Shown piece after piece: positions 25,197-33,926 of a stretch of DNA of 64,000 nt; the first letter of the stretch is position 1; the number at the start of each line of letters is the position of its first letter. The DNA is from JAIQFF01 sp963788505. Its GTDB lineage: Bacteria; Acidobacteriota; Terriglobia; Terriglobales; Acidobacteriaceae. The stretch lies in contig CAWBGY010000008.1 of NCBI GenBank assembly GCA_963788505.1, forward strand, positions 1 through 64,000, read 5' to 3'. Under the pieces are notes generated by a model. That model did no database searches. It saw only the letters and a list, made by a program, of their open reading frames with translations, and was not told where the DNA came from. The translations under genes and the position numbers were made by a program.

Positions 25197-25862
25197 ATGT
25201 TAAGAGCGGCTTTGAGGATTGCTGGGTTCCTGGCCATGGCGATTGTGGCCCTCGCGTTCCTTCCCGCGCTATGCCTGGCGGGGAAGGAATTCGTCATGCC
25301 GCAGGCGCAGCCGGCCAAGTCCTATCCGGCGCACGACGAGCATCCCATGGAAGCGGTTGCGGTCGCGGTCGATCCCTACGATCTGGCGGAGAAGGCAAAC
25401 ATTTTCTCCGTGCATTACAGCGAAATCGGTTTCCTGCCCGTCTTCGTGGTTGTCACCAATGACGGCAACCAGCCGGTTGAGCTTGCCGGCATGAAGGCCC
25501 AACTGGTCACGGTAAACCGCGCCAAACTTTCCCCTGCGGCCCAGGAAGATATCGCGCGCCGCCTCACCCGCCCTTCGGCCAACACAAACCGTTATCCCAT
25601 TCCGTTTCCCACCAAGAAGGTGAAGGGCGGACTCAGCAAGCAGGCTATCGAGGAAATACAGAATGCCCAGTTTGTCGCCAAGGCGGTGGAGCCGCACAGC
25701 TCGCAGTCCGGATTCTTCTTCTTTGACGTCTCCGGCATATCCGTGCCTTTGGCGGGCGCGCACTTCTACCTCACCGGCGTGCGCGATGCCCAAGGAAGCG
25801 AGCTGATGTATTTCGAAATTCCGCTGGAGAAGTATCTGAGCGCCCCGGCAAAATCAAACTAA
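25197..25862 (+). CDS. Exported hypothetical protein
   Basis: A 221-residue protein with an N-terminal signal peptide (MLRAALRIAGFLAMAIVALA, cleavage near CLAG). The mature part begins KEFVMPQAQPAKSYPAHDEH and contains FVVVTNDGNQPVELAGMKAQ and SGFFFFDVSGISVPLAGAHF, suggesting an immunoglobulin-like beta sandwich. I recognise no named family. Divergent from waaA; an inverted-repeat element follows directly. Confidence 0.65.
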   Translation: MLRAALRIAGFLAMAIVALAFLPALCLAGKEFVMPQAQPAKSYPAHDEHPMEAVAVAVDPYDLAEKANIFSVHYSEIGFLPVFVVVTNDGNQPVELAGMKAQLVTVNRAKLSPAAQEDIARRLTRPSANTNRYPIPFPTKKVKGGLSKQAIEEIQNAQFVAKAVEPHSSQSGFFFFDVSGISVPLAGAHFYLTGVRDAQGSELMYFEIPLEKYLSAPAKSN

Positions 25863-25866
25863 CCTC

Positions 25867-26066
25867 CTGTCATCCTGAGCGGAGCATCCGCGTTCGCTTG
25901 CGAACGCAGATGCGGAGTCGAAGGACCTCTATAGCCGGATGTCAGCGGGCGCATGTGGATTTGGTTTGCCGCGATTCATCCCAACCGGCCGTTAAGCTCA
26001 TAGGGGTCCTTCGACTGCGTAGCTGCTTCGCGAAGCGAAGCAGCCACTCCGCTCAGGATGACAGAG
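25867..26066. repeat. Inverted-repeat element, family 3 (copy 1)
   Basis: CTGTCATCCTGAGCGGAGCA at the left and its inverse CTCCGCTCAGGATGACAGA at the right, with inner arms GGAGTCGAAGGACC/GGTCCTTCGACTGC. It fills most of the 260-bp gap before gatB. Two more copies lie at 27622-28060. Confidence 0.85.
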
Positions 26067-26122
26067 GGGCCAGGCATCGTCGCGCTACCACAGTCTTGAA
26101 CCCGCTCTATAATGATTGGATT

Positions 26123-27601
26123 ATGGCTACCACCCCGGAGACTTCCATTTCGGCGCACGCCAAGTACGAACCAGTCATCGGGTTGGAGGTGCACGTCCAG
26201 CTTCTGACCGTGACCAAGATTTTCTGCTCCTGCTCCACCCGCTTCGGCGATCCGCCCAACACCAATGTTTGTCCGGTTTGCCTGGGGTTGCCGGGGGCGT
26301 TGCCGGTTCTGAACCGCAAAGCAGTCGAGTTTGCGGCGCTCGCTGCCATGGCGTTGAACTGCCGCATCAACGAGACTTCGATCTTCGCGCGCAAGAATTA
26401 CTTCTATCCCGACCTGCCCAAGGGCTACCAGATTTCGCAGTATGACAAGCCCCTGGCCGAACACGGCGTCATCGAAATAAAAGTGGGGGGCAACCGCAAG
26501 AAGATCGGCATTACCCGCCTGCACCTGGAAGAAGACGCGGGCAAGAGCCTGCACGAAGGCTTCGCCAACTCTTCGGAGACCACCGCCATTGATTTAAACC
26601 GGAGCGGAGTGCCGCTGATCGAAATCGTCAGTGAGCCGGACATCGCATCGCCCGATGAAGCTTACGAATATCTTACCCGCCTGAAGGAGATCATCCTCTA
26701 CACCGGAGTCAGCGACTGCAACATGGAAGAAGGCTCGCTGCGCTGCGACGCCAACATCAGCGTGCGTCCGCGGGGACAGAAAGAGTTTGGCACCAAGACC
26801 GAAGTCAAGAACGTCAACTCCTTCCGCTTTATCCGCGAGGCCCTGGAGTACGAGATTGAGCGCCATATCGGCGTGGTCGATTCCGGCGGGAAGATCACGC
26901 AGGAAACCCGTCTGTACAACTCGGGCGAAGGCAAGACCTATAGCATGCGCTCCAAGGAACAGGCCCACGACTATCGGTATTTCCCCGAGCCCGACTTGCT
27001 TCCGCTGGTGGTGGATACGAAATGGCAGAAGGAGATCCGCGACACCCTGCCCGAGCTTCCCGAGGCGCGGCGCAAGCGCCTGGTGGCCGACTACGGCATC
27101 ACCGAGCAGGACGCGCAGGTGCTCACGCTCACCAAGGCGCTCGCCGACCAGTTCGAAGCAGCCGCCAAAGCCGCCAAAAGTCCGAAGCGCGTGGCCAACC
27201 TGGTGCAGAGCGAGTTGATAGGACGCTTGAAGGCGAAGGGCCTCGAAATCGAGCAGTCGCCAATCTCGATGAAGGGCGTTGCCGCATCGGCCGACCTGGT
27301 GGAGAGCGGCGCCATCTCGGGCAAGATGCTCAAAGACCTCTACGATCTAAGCTTCGAGCGGGGCAAGGATTTCTCCGTTGTCTATGAAGAAGAGGGCCGG
27401 CCGGAGCAGTCCCGCGACACCTCGGCGCTGGAAAAGATCATTGATGAGATCATCGTGGCCAACCCCAAGCAGGTGGAGCAGTATCGGGCGGGCAAGAAAA
27501 CAGTGGTGGGCTTTTTCGTGGGCCAGGTCATGAAGGCGTCGAAGGGCCAGGCCAATCCCCAGATGGTGAATGAGTTGCTGGCCAAGAAGCTGGACGGATA
27601 G
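26123..27601 (+). CDS. gatB: Aspartyl/glutamyl-tRNA amidotransferase subunit B
   Basis: GatB is the kinase/tRNA-binding subunit of GatCAB, which converts Glu-tRNAGln and Asp-tRNAAsn to the amide forms. KYEPVIGLEVHVQLLTVTKI is the family opening. A zinc-binding CSCSTRF...CPVCLGLPG region and KNYFYPDLPKGYQISQYDKP follow, and the C-terminal YqeY-like helical domain ends VGFFVGQVMKASKGQANPQM. The 492-residue length is normal. The ATG at 26123 is used because the frame upstream of it is repeat sequence. gatA and gatC are not in the window. Confidence 0.97.
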   Translation: MATTPETSISAHAKYEPVIGLEVHVQLLTVTKIFCSCSTRFGDPPNTNVCPVCLGLPGALPVLNRKAVEFAALAAMALNCRINETSIFARKNYFYPDLPKGYQISQYDKPLAEHGVIEIKVGGNRKKIGITRLHLEEDAGKSLHEGFANSSETTAIDLNRSGVPLIEIVSEPDIASPDEAYEYLTRLKEIILYTGVSDCNMEEGSLRCDANISVRPRGQKEFGTKTEVKNVNSFRFIREALEYEIERHIGVVDSGGKITQETRLYNSGEGKTYSMRSKEQAHDYRYFPEPDLLPLVVDTKWQKEIRDTLPELPEARRKRLVADYGITEQDAQVLTLTKALADQFEAAAKAAKSPKRVANLVQSELIGRLKAKGLEIEQSPISMKGVAASADLVESGAISGKMLKDLYDLSFERGKDFSVVYEEEGRPEQSRDTSALEKIIDEIIVANPKQVEQYRAGKKTVVGFFVGQVMKASKGQANPQMVNELLAKKLDG

Positions 27602-27621
27602 CGCTGAGACAACCGGTGATC

Positions 27622-28178
27622 CCTGTCATCCTGAGCGCAGCATCGCGTTCGCTTGCGAACGGGATGCGGAGTCGAAGGACCCCTAGCAGCGAAATGGGCA
27701 GCCGAAGCGGGGCTGGTATCAGAATTCCAACGAATACGTAGGTCGTATTAGCCGGTAGGGGTCCTTCGACTGCACGGCTGCTTCGCGAAGCGAAGCAGCC
27801 CCTCCGCTCAGGATGACACGGGAAAGTGTCGAGTTTAGTTCACGTCGGCTCCAAGAGTAACCACCCGGTCAAGCGCAGCATCGCGTTCGCTTGCGAACGG
27901 GATGCGGAGTCGAAGGACCCCTAGCAGCGAAATCGGCTGCCGGAGTCAGGCTGGCATCACAATTCCAACGAATACGTACGTCGTATTAGCCGGTAGGGGT
28001 CCTTCGACTGCACGGCTGCTTCGCGAAGCGAAGCAGCCCCTCCGCTCAGGATGACACGGGAAAGTGTCGTGTTTAGTTCACGTCGGATCCAAAAGTAACC
28101 ACCCGGTCAGTATCTTCCGTCATATCAGCCATTCACTTCGCCTCGGTAACATAGTCACAGCTGCACCCGAGGTACGCG
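27622..28178. repeat. Family 3 inverted repeats in a 238-bp tandem duplication
   Basis: This 577-bp gap after gatB holds two consecutive copies of a 238-bp unit (27635-27872 and 27873-28110). Each carries the arms GGAGTCGAAGGACCCCTAGC/GGGGTCCTTCGACTGC and TTCGCGAAGCGAAGCAGCC. The units differ by about a dozen substitutions in the middle, so the duplication is not recent. Only the first unit retains the outer CTGTCATCCTGAGCG arm. No gene is visible. Confidence 0.85.
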
Positions 28179-28802
28179 ATGAAGAAATGGAAAATTGACC
28201 GCATCATCAGCGTGGCCACTTTGGTCACCTCAATGATCGCCCTGATACTGGTCCTGAAGAAGCCGGCGCCGGTGGCGCAACCGCAGCCGGCGGCGACCGC
28301 CGCGGTCAACGCGCAGTCCTTTCAGCAAAAGGTGCAGCAGTTGGACCAGCCCAAGGAGCCGGGTCAGCCTCCGGCTGAGGTTCACCTCAATTCTGACGAG
28401 GTAAGCGCGGCCCTGGCGCAGGCGGCCGGGCAGATTCCGCTGGCGGCAGCTTCCCAGGCGATCTCCGGGCTCTCCTCGCCGGATGCGGCGCTGGCGCCGG
28501 GGCAGCCTGACGTCAAAGACTACCAGGTCAGCTTCGACGGCGACGTGGCCCATGGCCAGTTTCTTACCCAGATTGCCGGCAAGGATGTGTGGGTCACCCT
28601 CGCCGGGCATCTCGGGTCCAAGGACGGTTACGCGACCTTTGATCCGACCGAGTTCAAGGTCGGCGATCTGAACGTTCCCGTGTCCCTGGTGAATGACGCC
28701 CTGCAGAAGAAACTCAGCGAGCAGCGCGACCGCCTGAAGCTGCCGGACAATGTAGGCGGCATGAAAGTTGAGAACGGCGAACTGGTGATGACCCAGAAAT
28801 AG
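28179..28802 (+). CDS. Membrane-anchored hypothetical protein
   Basis: A 207-residue protein with a short cytoplasmic start (MKKWKIDRI), one transmembrane segment (ISVATLVTSMIALILVLKK), an Ala/Pro/Gln-rich linker, and a periplasmic domain (DYQVSFDGDVAHGQFLTQIA, then GYATFDPTEFKVGDLNVPVS). The periplasmic part may be lipid-binding-like in shape, but no family is recognised. A GAGGTACGCG stretch precedes the ATG. Confidence 0.65.
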   Translation: MKKWKIDRIISVATLVTSMIALILVLKKPAPVAQPQPAATAAVNAQSFQQKVQQLDQPKEPGQPPAEVHLNSDEVSAALAQAAGQIPLAAASQAISGLSSPDAALAPGQPDVKDYQVSFDGDVAHGQFLTQIAGKDVWVTLAGHLGSKDGYATFDPTEFKVGDLNVPVSLVNDALQKKLSEQRDRLKLPDNVGGMKVENGELVMTQK

Positions 28803-28826
28803 ACGGGCGAGAACGCCCGTCCTCCA

Positions 28827-30374
28827 TTACTGGCCCGGCGTGCCCTGGAACAGCGGCCACAGCTGGTCGCCAATCACCCGATACAGGACGAAGGCGCTGC
28901 CGGAATCAGAAACCTGGCGGAACAGCAGCTCGCCGCGCCCATCGCCATCAGCATCCACCGCATCGATCAGTTCCAGGCGGGACAGAACGTCGAAATGGTG
29001 CGTGTCGGTCACGCTGGCGAACACTTTGTGCAGGTCGCCATAGATATCCTCGCGCGCCACCAGCGTGATGATGTATTGCAGGTCGGACGTGGTGTTCGGC
29101 CGAACCGGCAGCCGCGCCTTCGCGGTCAGGACCACCACCGGCTCGTTGCTGTTGGAGAGATCGAACGCGTGCAGCCGTACGTCCTCGAAACTGGGTTGAG
29201 GCGGCTGCGACTTCCTTTCTGGCCGGGAACTATGGGCTGGCGGCTGCGTTCCGACTGATTCCGGTTGCGCCGCCCACGCGCGCACTGCGTCCGCAGCCAG
29301 GGCCAGGACTCTCTTGCGCAGCTTCTGCTCTTCGTCGGGCTTGAGGCTGTAGGCATAGGGACGAGGCTCAGGACCGGCGGCGTCCGAAATGGCGGGAATA
29401 AGTTGCACCGAACCCGACGCCGCGTGCGCCGGGGCCGGCGTCTTGTGTGCGTCTTTCGCCGCGGCCGTCGGGACCGGGGAGCTTTGCCGCTTTAATTCAG
29501 CTGGGGTCGGCGCACCACGCTTCAGGACGGGGCGATCTGGATCTTCTTCGGCTGCCGGAACTGACGGCGGAGGCGTGGAAGCCGCCTGCACGGTTGGAGC
29601 GGGCCGCTTCAGGACGGGGCGATCTGGATCTTCTTCGGCTGCCGGAACTGACGGCGGAGGCGTGGAAGCTGCCTGCACGGCTGGAGCGGGCCGCTTCAGG
29701 ACCGGACGATCTGGATCTTCTTCAGCTGCCGGAACCGATGGCGCCGGCGCGGAAGCAGACGGGCCTGCGGCCGACGGGGTTTCGGCGGAAGGGGCGGAAG
29801 CAGGCCCGTTTCCCGCTGGCGCAGGGGCTGGCGAATCCTGGGAAGGTTTCTCCTGCTTTGGGCTGGCTCGCCTTAACACTGGCGGACCTTCAACCGGCTC
29901 GGGAGCAGGCTTCGACATGGCAGCTCTCCGCTTGGCTGCCGCCGCTTTCGCAGCCGCAATGGCGCTGTCCGACTGCCAGGTTCCGTTTCCGATCCATGTG
30001 TTGTTGCCTTGCAGGGCGCTGGTGACCGTAAACAGCCCCTGGGAGACGCCGGCACGCACGCCTTCATACACCGTGCCGCTTTCGAGCGCCATGGGCACCG
30101 GCGAAGCCTTGTACGCGGTAGCATCGTAAAATTCGCCATCGTAAAGGATGGTGATGGGAATCAGGTGGGCCTTGCCGTTGGGCGCCAACTCCACCAAACC
30201 CAGGGCGCGCGGCCCCTTCATGGCCTTCTTGCCGGCGGAGGACTGGGCCGGGAGCATAGGAGCAAACGCCAGGGCCAAACCCGCGAGGATGACGGCCCGG
30301 CGCAGGGTGCGATATAACTTGGTGGAACCAAGCTTCGCCGAACGAAGTTCCGTAGGACCAGGAGACACTGCCAT
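28827..30374 (-). CDS. Proline-rich exported protein with three 29-residue repeats
   Basis: After a signal segment (LRRAVILAGLALAFAPMLPA) comes a conserved domain, LGLVELAPNGKAHLIPITIL followed by YDGEFYDATAYKASPVPMAL. Next is a long Ala/Pro/Ser-rich linker containing three tandem 29-residue repeats with core PAAEEDPDRPVLKRPAP. A C-terminal globular domain follows, with DVLSRLELIDAVDADGDGRG (an Asp-rich, FG-GAP-like motif) and VLYRVIGDQLWPLF. The linker probably spans the periplasm. The start is uncertain: the ATG at 30374 lies back to back with the bcp start at 30373, and a GTG at 30368 is an alternative. Confidence 0.7.
   Translation of the reverse strand: MAVSPGPTELRSAKLGSTKLYRTLRRAVILAGLALAFAPMLPAQSSAGKKAMKGPRALGLVELAPNGKAHLIPITILYDGEFYDATAYKASPVPMALESGTVYEGVRAGVSQGLFTVTSALQGNNTWIGNGTWQSDSAIAAAKAAAAKRRAAMSKPAPEPVEGPPVLRRASPKQEKPSQDSPAPAPAGNGPASAPSAETPSAAGPSASAPAPSVPAAEEDPDRPVLKRPAPAVQAASTPPPSVPAAEEDPDRPVLKRPAPTVQAASTPPPSVPAAEEDPDRPVLKRGAPTPAELKRQSSPVPTAAAKDAHKTPAPAHAASGSVQLIPAISDAAGPEPRPYAYSLKPDEEQKLRKRVLALAADAVRAWAAQPESVGTQPPAHSSRPERKSQPPQPSFEDVRLHAFDLSNSNEPVVVLTAKARLPVRPNTTSDLQYIITLVAREDIYGDLHKVFASVTDTHHFDVLSRLELIDAVDADGDGRGELLFRQVSDSGSAFVLYRVIGDQLWPLFQGTPGQ
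29521..29781. repeat. Three in-frame 87-bp tandem repeats
   Basis: Units begin at 29521, 29608 and 29695, each opening TTCAGGACGGGGCGATCTGG or a close variant. They encode the 29-residue repeats of the proline-rich exported protein. The first two units are nearly identical; the third diverges in its second half. Confidence 0.9.
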
Positions 30375-30852
30375 GGCTATCGATATCAATGATAAAGCCC
30401 CTGACTTTACTTTGCCCGACCAGAATGGGGAAACAGTTTCGCTCAAGGATTTTCGCGGAAAGTACATTGTGCTCTACTTCTATCCTCGAGCCGACACTCC
30501 CGGCTGCACCATCGAGGCCTGCGAGTTCCGCGACTCCTATAGAAAGATGCAGAATACCGGCGCCGTGCTGCTGGGGATCTCGCCCGATACGCCGAAAGCG
30601 CAGAAGAAATTCGAGGAAAAGTACGAACTGCCCTTCACCCTGCTGGGCGACGCCGACAAGAAGGTGTGCAACGCGTACGACGTAATCAAGGAAAAGAACA
30701 TGTACGGCAAGAAGGTGATGGGGGTCGCCCGCACCACTTTCATCATCGGCCCAGACGGCAGGATCAAGCACATCTTCCACAAAGTAAAGCCGGAAGGCCA
30801 TTCGGCAGAGGTGCTGGCCTACCTGAAAAGCGTTGCCAAAGGCGCTGCCTAG
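30373..30852 (+). CDS. bcp: Thioredoxin-dependent thiol peroxidase (Bcp/PrxQ)
   Basis: A peroxiredoxin that reduces hydrogen peroxide and organic hydroperoxides. YFYPRADTPGCTIEACEFRD carries the peroxidatic Cys45 and, five residues on, Cys50 as resolving cysteine, the atypical 2-Cys PrxQ arrangement. TTFIIGPDGRIKHIF is the conserved C-terminal strand. At 159 aa it is full length. The ATG at 30373 has AGGAG nine to ten bases upstream; the frame continues open further upstream, but without family similarity. Divergent from the proline-rich protein. Confidence 0.95.
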   Translation: MAIDINDKAPDFTLPDQNGETVSLKDFRGKYIVLYFYPRADTPGCTIEACEFRDSYRKMQNTGAVLLGISPDTPKAQKKFEEKYELPFTLLGDADKKVCNAYDVIKEKNMYGKKVMGVARTTFIIGPDGRIKHIFHKVKPEGHSAEVLAYLKSVAKGAA

Positions 30853-30860
30853 GCCCGCCC

Positions 30861-30937
30861 AATGTAGGCGCGAGCGTCCCGCTCGTGCGGCGGTGTTCGT
30901 GGCGCTGCTGCACGAGCGGGACGCTCGCGCCTACATT
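30861..30937. repeat. Inverted-repeat element, family 1 (copy 2)
   Basis: AATGTAGGCGCGAGCGTCCC pairs with the inverse sequence ending at 30937, leaving a centre of about 20 bases. It lies between bcp and the glycosylase gene and could end transcription of bcp. Confidence 0.9.
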
Positions 30938-30957
30938 GAGAATCATGCGGTGAGCCG

Positions 30958-31587
30958 ATGAGCATAGCCAAGAACAGGAAGTCGGCGGCACTGGCGCCGC
31001 TTCCCAGAGATTTCTACGCCCGCGATCCTCGGGCCGTCAGCCGCGGACTGTTGGGCAAGGTCCTGGTGCGGCGCCAGCAAAGAAGGCTTCTGACAGCGCG
31101 GATCGTGGAAGTCGAGGCTTACCTCGGCCAGGACGATCCCGCGGCGCACTCCGCCAGCGGACGCACGGCACGCAATTTCGTGCTCTTCGGCCCACCCGGC
31201 TTGACCTACGTTTACTTCATTTACGGCAATCACTATTGCTTCAATGTGTCCTGCCTGCCTGACGGAGAAGCCGGAGGGGTCCTGTTCCGCGGGCTCGAGC
31301 CAATCTCCGGAATCGAGCAGATGGCGGAAGCCCGGGATATTTCGGTCAGTGGAAGCGGCGATCTGAGAAAGCTGACCAGCGGTCCCGGGCGCCTGGCCGA
31401 AGCCTTTGGCATCACGCGCGAACGCGACAACGAAAAAGACCTGACCAGCCCGAAGTCTGATCTATTTATCGTGGACGATGGTTTTCGCCCGCAGCGCATT
31501 GAAGTGACGCCGCGCATCGGCATCACCAAAGCTGCCGAGCGCCCTCTGCGCTTTTTCATCGCAGGAAACAAATTCGTTTCGAGGTAA
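30958..31587 (+). CDS. 3-methyladenine DNA glycosylase (AAG/MPG family)
   Basis: A monofunctional base-excision glycosylase that removes alkylated purines from DNA. Family blocks: LPRDFYARDPRAVSRGLLGK, RIVEVEAYLGQDDPAAHS (with the catalytic Glu), FVLFGPPGLTYVYFIYGNHY (with the Tyr that flips the base) and LTSGPGRLAEAFGI. At 209 aa the length is normal. A GAGCCGATG start region overlaps no neighbour. It is flanked by inverted-repeat elements on both sides and appears to be a single-gene unit. Confidence 0.95.
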   Translation: MSIAKNRKSAALAPLPRDFYARDPRAVSRGLLGKVLVRRQQRRLLTARIVEVEAYLGQDDPAAHSASGRTARNFVLFGPPGLTYVYFIYGNHYCFNVSCLPDGEAGGVLFRGLEPISGIEQMAEARDISVSGSGDLRKLTSGPGRLAEAFGITRERDNEKDLTSPKSDLFIVDDGFRPQRIEVTPRIGITKAAERPLRFFIAGNKFVSR

Positions 31588-31590
31588 AAC

Positions 31591-31709
31591 GCGTAGGCCC
31601 GGACGCCCCGTCCGGGTGGGCGAGCGCAGCTCGCCTGGGTTTAATTTGCCACAAGACGAAAATTGCCGGGCTTTGCCCGGCCGGGCGGGTGGGGGCACCC
31701 GCCCCTACG
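31591..31709. repeat. GC-rich nested inverted repeats between glycosylase gene and panC
   Basis: GCGTAGGCCCGGACGCCCCG at one end and GGGGGCACCCGCCCCTACG at the other, with inner hairpins CCGGACGCCCCGTCCGG and GGGCTTTGCCC. The right end includes the panC stop codon. Several stacked hairpins could form a bidirectional terminator for the two convergent genes. Confidence 0.7.
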
Positions 31710-32556
31710 TGGTCTCGGCCAGAACAATGTTATCGATCAGACGGGCATTACCCACGAACGCCGCCACCGCTACCAGCGCACCATGGGAAAGATCATGCAC
31801 CGGGTCGAGCGTCTCGGGATCGACGATCTCCAGGTAGTCCAACCGGACGGAAGGGTCCGCTGCGAAGACGCGCTTACCCGCTTCGATCAATGTTCGCACA
31901 TTGCGTTCCCCGTGATCGAAACGCTCTTGTAAGGCCTTAAGAGATCGAGAAAGCACCAGCGCCGATTTTCGCTGTGTCGCGTCCAGATAGGCGTTGCGCG
32001 AGCTCATGGCCAGGCCGTCCGCCTCGCGCACGATCGCACCGACCACGATCTGCACCGGCATGTTCAGGTCGCGCACCATGCGGCGAATGATTGTCGACTG
32101 CGCGGCGTCCTTCTGTCCGAAGAAGGCCCGGTCTGGCTCTACGATGTGAAAAAGCTTTGCGACCACCGTGGTCACGCCGCGAAAATGTCCCGGGCGCGAA
32201 CGGCCGCAGAGCTTGTCGCTTAGACCTTCGACCGTCACGTAAGTCACTGCGCCCGGCGGATACATCTTTTCCACGCTGGGAGCGAAGATGAAATCCACGC
32301 CCTCCTGCTCAAGCAGGTCACGATCACGATCAAAATCTCGCGGGTAGTTGGCCAGGTCTTCGTTCGGACCGAACTGCAGCGGATTGATGAAAATCGAGAC
32401 TACTACCCAATCGCATTGGGCCTTGGCCATCCGCACCAGCGAAAGGTGGCCTTCGTGCAGCGCGCCCATGGTGGGCACCAAGCCCACGGTCTTGCCCTCG
32501 TCCCGGGCGGCGAGGCGAGCGGCACGCATTTCGTCTATGGCGTGGCAGATTTTCAT
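31705..32556 (-). CDS. panC: Pantothenate synthetase
   Basis: This enzyme condenses pantoate with beta-alanine, using ATP, to give pantothenate in the CoA pathway. LVPTMGALHEGHLSLVRMAK holds the HIGH-type nucleotide motif (residues 27-46). IFINPLQFGPNEDLANYPRD, PGHFRGVTTVVAKLF and GLAMSSRNAYLD (KMSKS-like) are all present. At 283 aa it is full length. The ATG at 32556 is chosen because homology starts there. It is the last gene of the panB-lipoprotein-panC unit, 31 bp after the lipoprotein gene. Confidence 0.96.
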   Translation of the reverse strand: MKICHAIDEMRAARLAARDEGKTVGLVPTMGALHEGHLSLVRMAKAQCDWVVVSIFINPLQFGPNEDLANYPRDFDRDRDLLEQEGVDFIFAPSVEKMYPPGAVTYVTVEGLSDKLCGRSRPGHFRGVTTVVAKLFHIVEPDRAFFGQKDAAQSTIIRRMVRDLNMPVQIVVGAIVREADGLAMSSRNAYLDATQRKSALVLSRSLKALQERFDHGERNVRTLIEAGKRVFAADPSVRLDYLEIVDPETLDPVHDLSHGALVAVAAFVGNARLIDNIVLAETT

Positions 32557-32587
32557 CTTCGATAGTTTGTTTGCTCCAGCGGCAGGA

Positions 32588-33028
32588 TCATCCGGGCGGA
32601 GGTCCGATGGAGACAAGAACGTGCATGCCCTCGAGGGTTCCCAGCACAATCCCCCGGTTCTTGCGAATCAGGACATCGTCACCGGACGCCCGCACACCAG
32701 CCTCCGTGACGGCTACGACCCGACCGTAGGGCCACGCGGACGAGGGTAGTCGTGCAAGTGCCTCCGGGAGTTCCTGCACTTTGATCAAGTGTTCTTCGTG
32801 GTTGGCGACATCCAGCAGGCCAACGCCGTCTCCCTTAATTATCAAGTACGGATTCCGCCAGGTCCGGTAGTCCTTCACTTCTCGATACTTCTTCGCGTCT
32901 GCAGGAGGGATAGCCTGGATTCGTTCATACGGGTCGAAGTCCGGTGTGGTTCCAGGTTTTGGCGCCGAGGAACAACAGACCAGAATGCCAACCACCGCGG
33001 TAAGAAGACCGAGGAGCGCCGTTCTCAT
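32588..33028 (-). CDS. Putative lipoprotein within the pantothenate operon
   Basis: A 146-residue protein with a signal peptide ending in a lipobox-like LVCCSS at residues 16-21, so probably lipid-anchored. The mature domain contains YREVKDYRTWRNPYLIIKGD, then VGLLDVANHEEHLIKVQELP and GVRASGDDVLIRKNRGIVLG. I recognise no named family. It sits 7 bp after panB and 31 bp before panC, so it is co-transcribed with pantothenate genes, but nothing in it suggests a metabolic role. Confidence 0.65.
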   Translation of the reverse strand: MRTALLGLLTAVVGILVCCSSAPKPGTTPDFDPYERIQAIPPADAKKYREVKDYRTWRNPYLIIKGDGVGLLDVANHEEHLIKVQELPEALARLPSSAWPYGRVVAVTEAGVRASGDDVLIRKNRGIVLGTLEGMHVLVSIGPPPG

Positions 33029-33035
33029 TCAGTCC

Positions 33036-33926
33036 CTAGCGCCTCATCGCCCGCTTGCGTTCGAGCACCGTCTCCAGCGCCGCGCGCGTTTCCTTGGGCA
33101 GGTGATAGGACTCCTCATCCGAGGGATAGTGTCGCGCCGTCACGTCGGCGCGGAAGGCCTGCACCGCACCGGTAATGGCCGCGCCCAGGTCTGCGTAGCG
33201 CCGCACAAACTTTGCGGCATGCCCGAAAGTGAGATTCAGGAGGTCGTGAAAGACCAGCACCTGTCCATCGCAATCCGGCCCGGCGCCGATGCCGATGGTC
33301 GGGGTCTCGACCTCCGCGGTAATCATGGACGCAACCTCGCGGGGCATGCCTTCGAGATAGATGCAGGCCACTCCGGCGCGATCGAGCGCGACCGCATCGC
33401 GCATCAACTGCTCCACTCCGCTGAGGTTCTTGCCCTGCACCTTGTAGCCGCCCATCACATTCACCGACTGCGGGGTCAGGCCGATGTGTCCGGCCACCGG
33501 AATTTCGGCATCGATGATGCGGCGGATCAGGTCGGCGCGTTTTTCGCCGCCTTCAATCTTCACCACTTCCGCCCCGGCTTCTTTCACAAAGCGCGCAGCG
33601 TTGCGGATGGCATCGTTAAGATCAAGGTGATAGGAACCGAAAGGCATGTCCCCCACGAGCAGCGCATGTTTCACGCCGCGATGGGCGGCGCGGGTGTGGT
33701 GCAGCATTTCGTCCAGCGTGACCGAAAGCGTGTTGTCGTACCCCAGCATGGTCTGGGCCAGCGAATCGCCGACCAGAACAATGTCGATCCCGGCCTCATC
33801 GACCAGGCGCGCGCTGGAATAATCGTACGCAGTCAGGCAGGTGATGGGTTCGTGGTGAAGTTTCTTTTCGCGGAGAGAGGCGACAGTAATCTTGCGGCGA
33901 GGTTCGCCGACGGGAACCAGACTCAC
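33036..33926 (-). CDS. panB: 3-methyl-2-oxobutanoate hydroxymethyltransferase
   Basis: PanB transfers a hydroxymethyl group from methylene-THF to ketoisovalerate, the first committed step to pantothenate. ITCLTAYDYSSARLVDEAGI and DIVLVGDSLAQTMLGYDNTL open the TIM barrel. VKIEGGEKRADLIRRIIDAE, PVAGHIGLTPQSVNVMGGYK and TIGIGAGPDCDGQVLVFHDL complete the signature, including the Mg-binding Asp of GDS. The start is a GTG at 33926 with GGAGGA five bases upstream. The longer frame upstream has no PanB similarity. At 296 aa it is slightly longer than the usual 265-290. Confidence 0.96.
   Translation of the reverse strand: MSLVPVGEPRRKITVASLREKKLHHEPITCLTAYDYSSARLVDEAGIDIVLVGDSLAQTMLGYDNTLSVTLDEMLHHTRAAHRGVKHALLVGDMPFGSYHLDLNDAIRNAARFVKEAGAEVVKIEGGEKRADLIRRIIDAEIPVAGHIGLTPQSVNVMGGYKVQGKNLSGVEQLMRDAVALDRAGVACIYLEGMPREVASMITAEVETPTIGIGAGPDCDGQVLVFHDLLNLTFGHAAKFVRRYADLGAAITGAVQAFRADVTARHYPSDEESYHLPKETRAALETVLERKRAMRR

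Noticed and set aside
29389..30129. Gly/Ala-rich plus-strand reading frame
   Set aside because: It is the opposite strand of the proline/alanine-rich repeats; the open frame results from biased composition.
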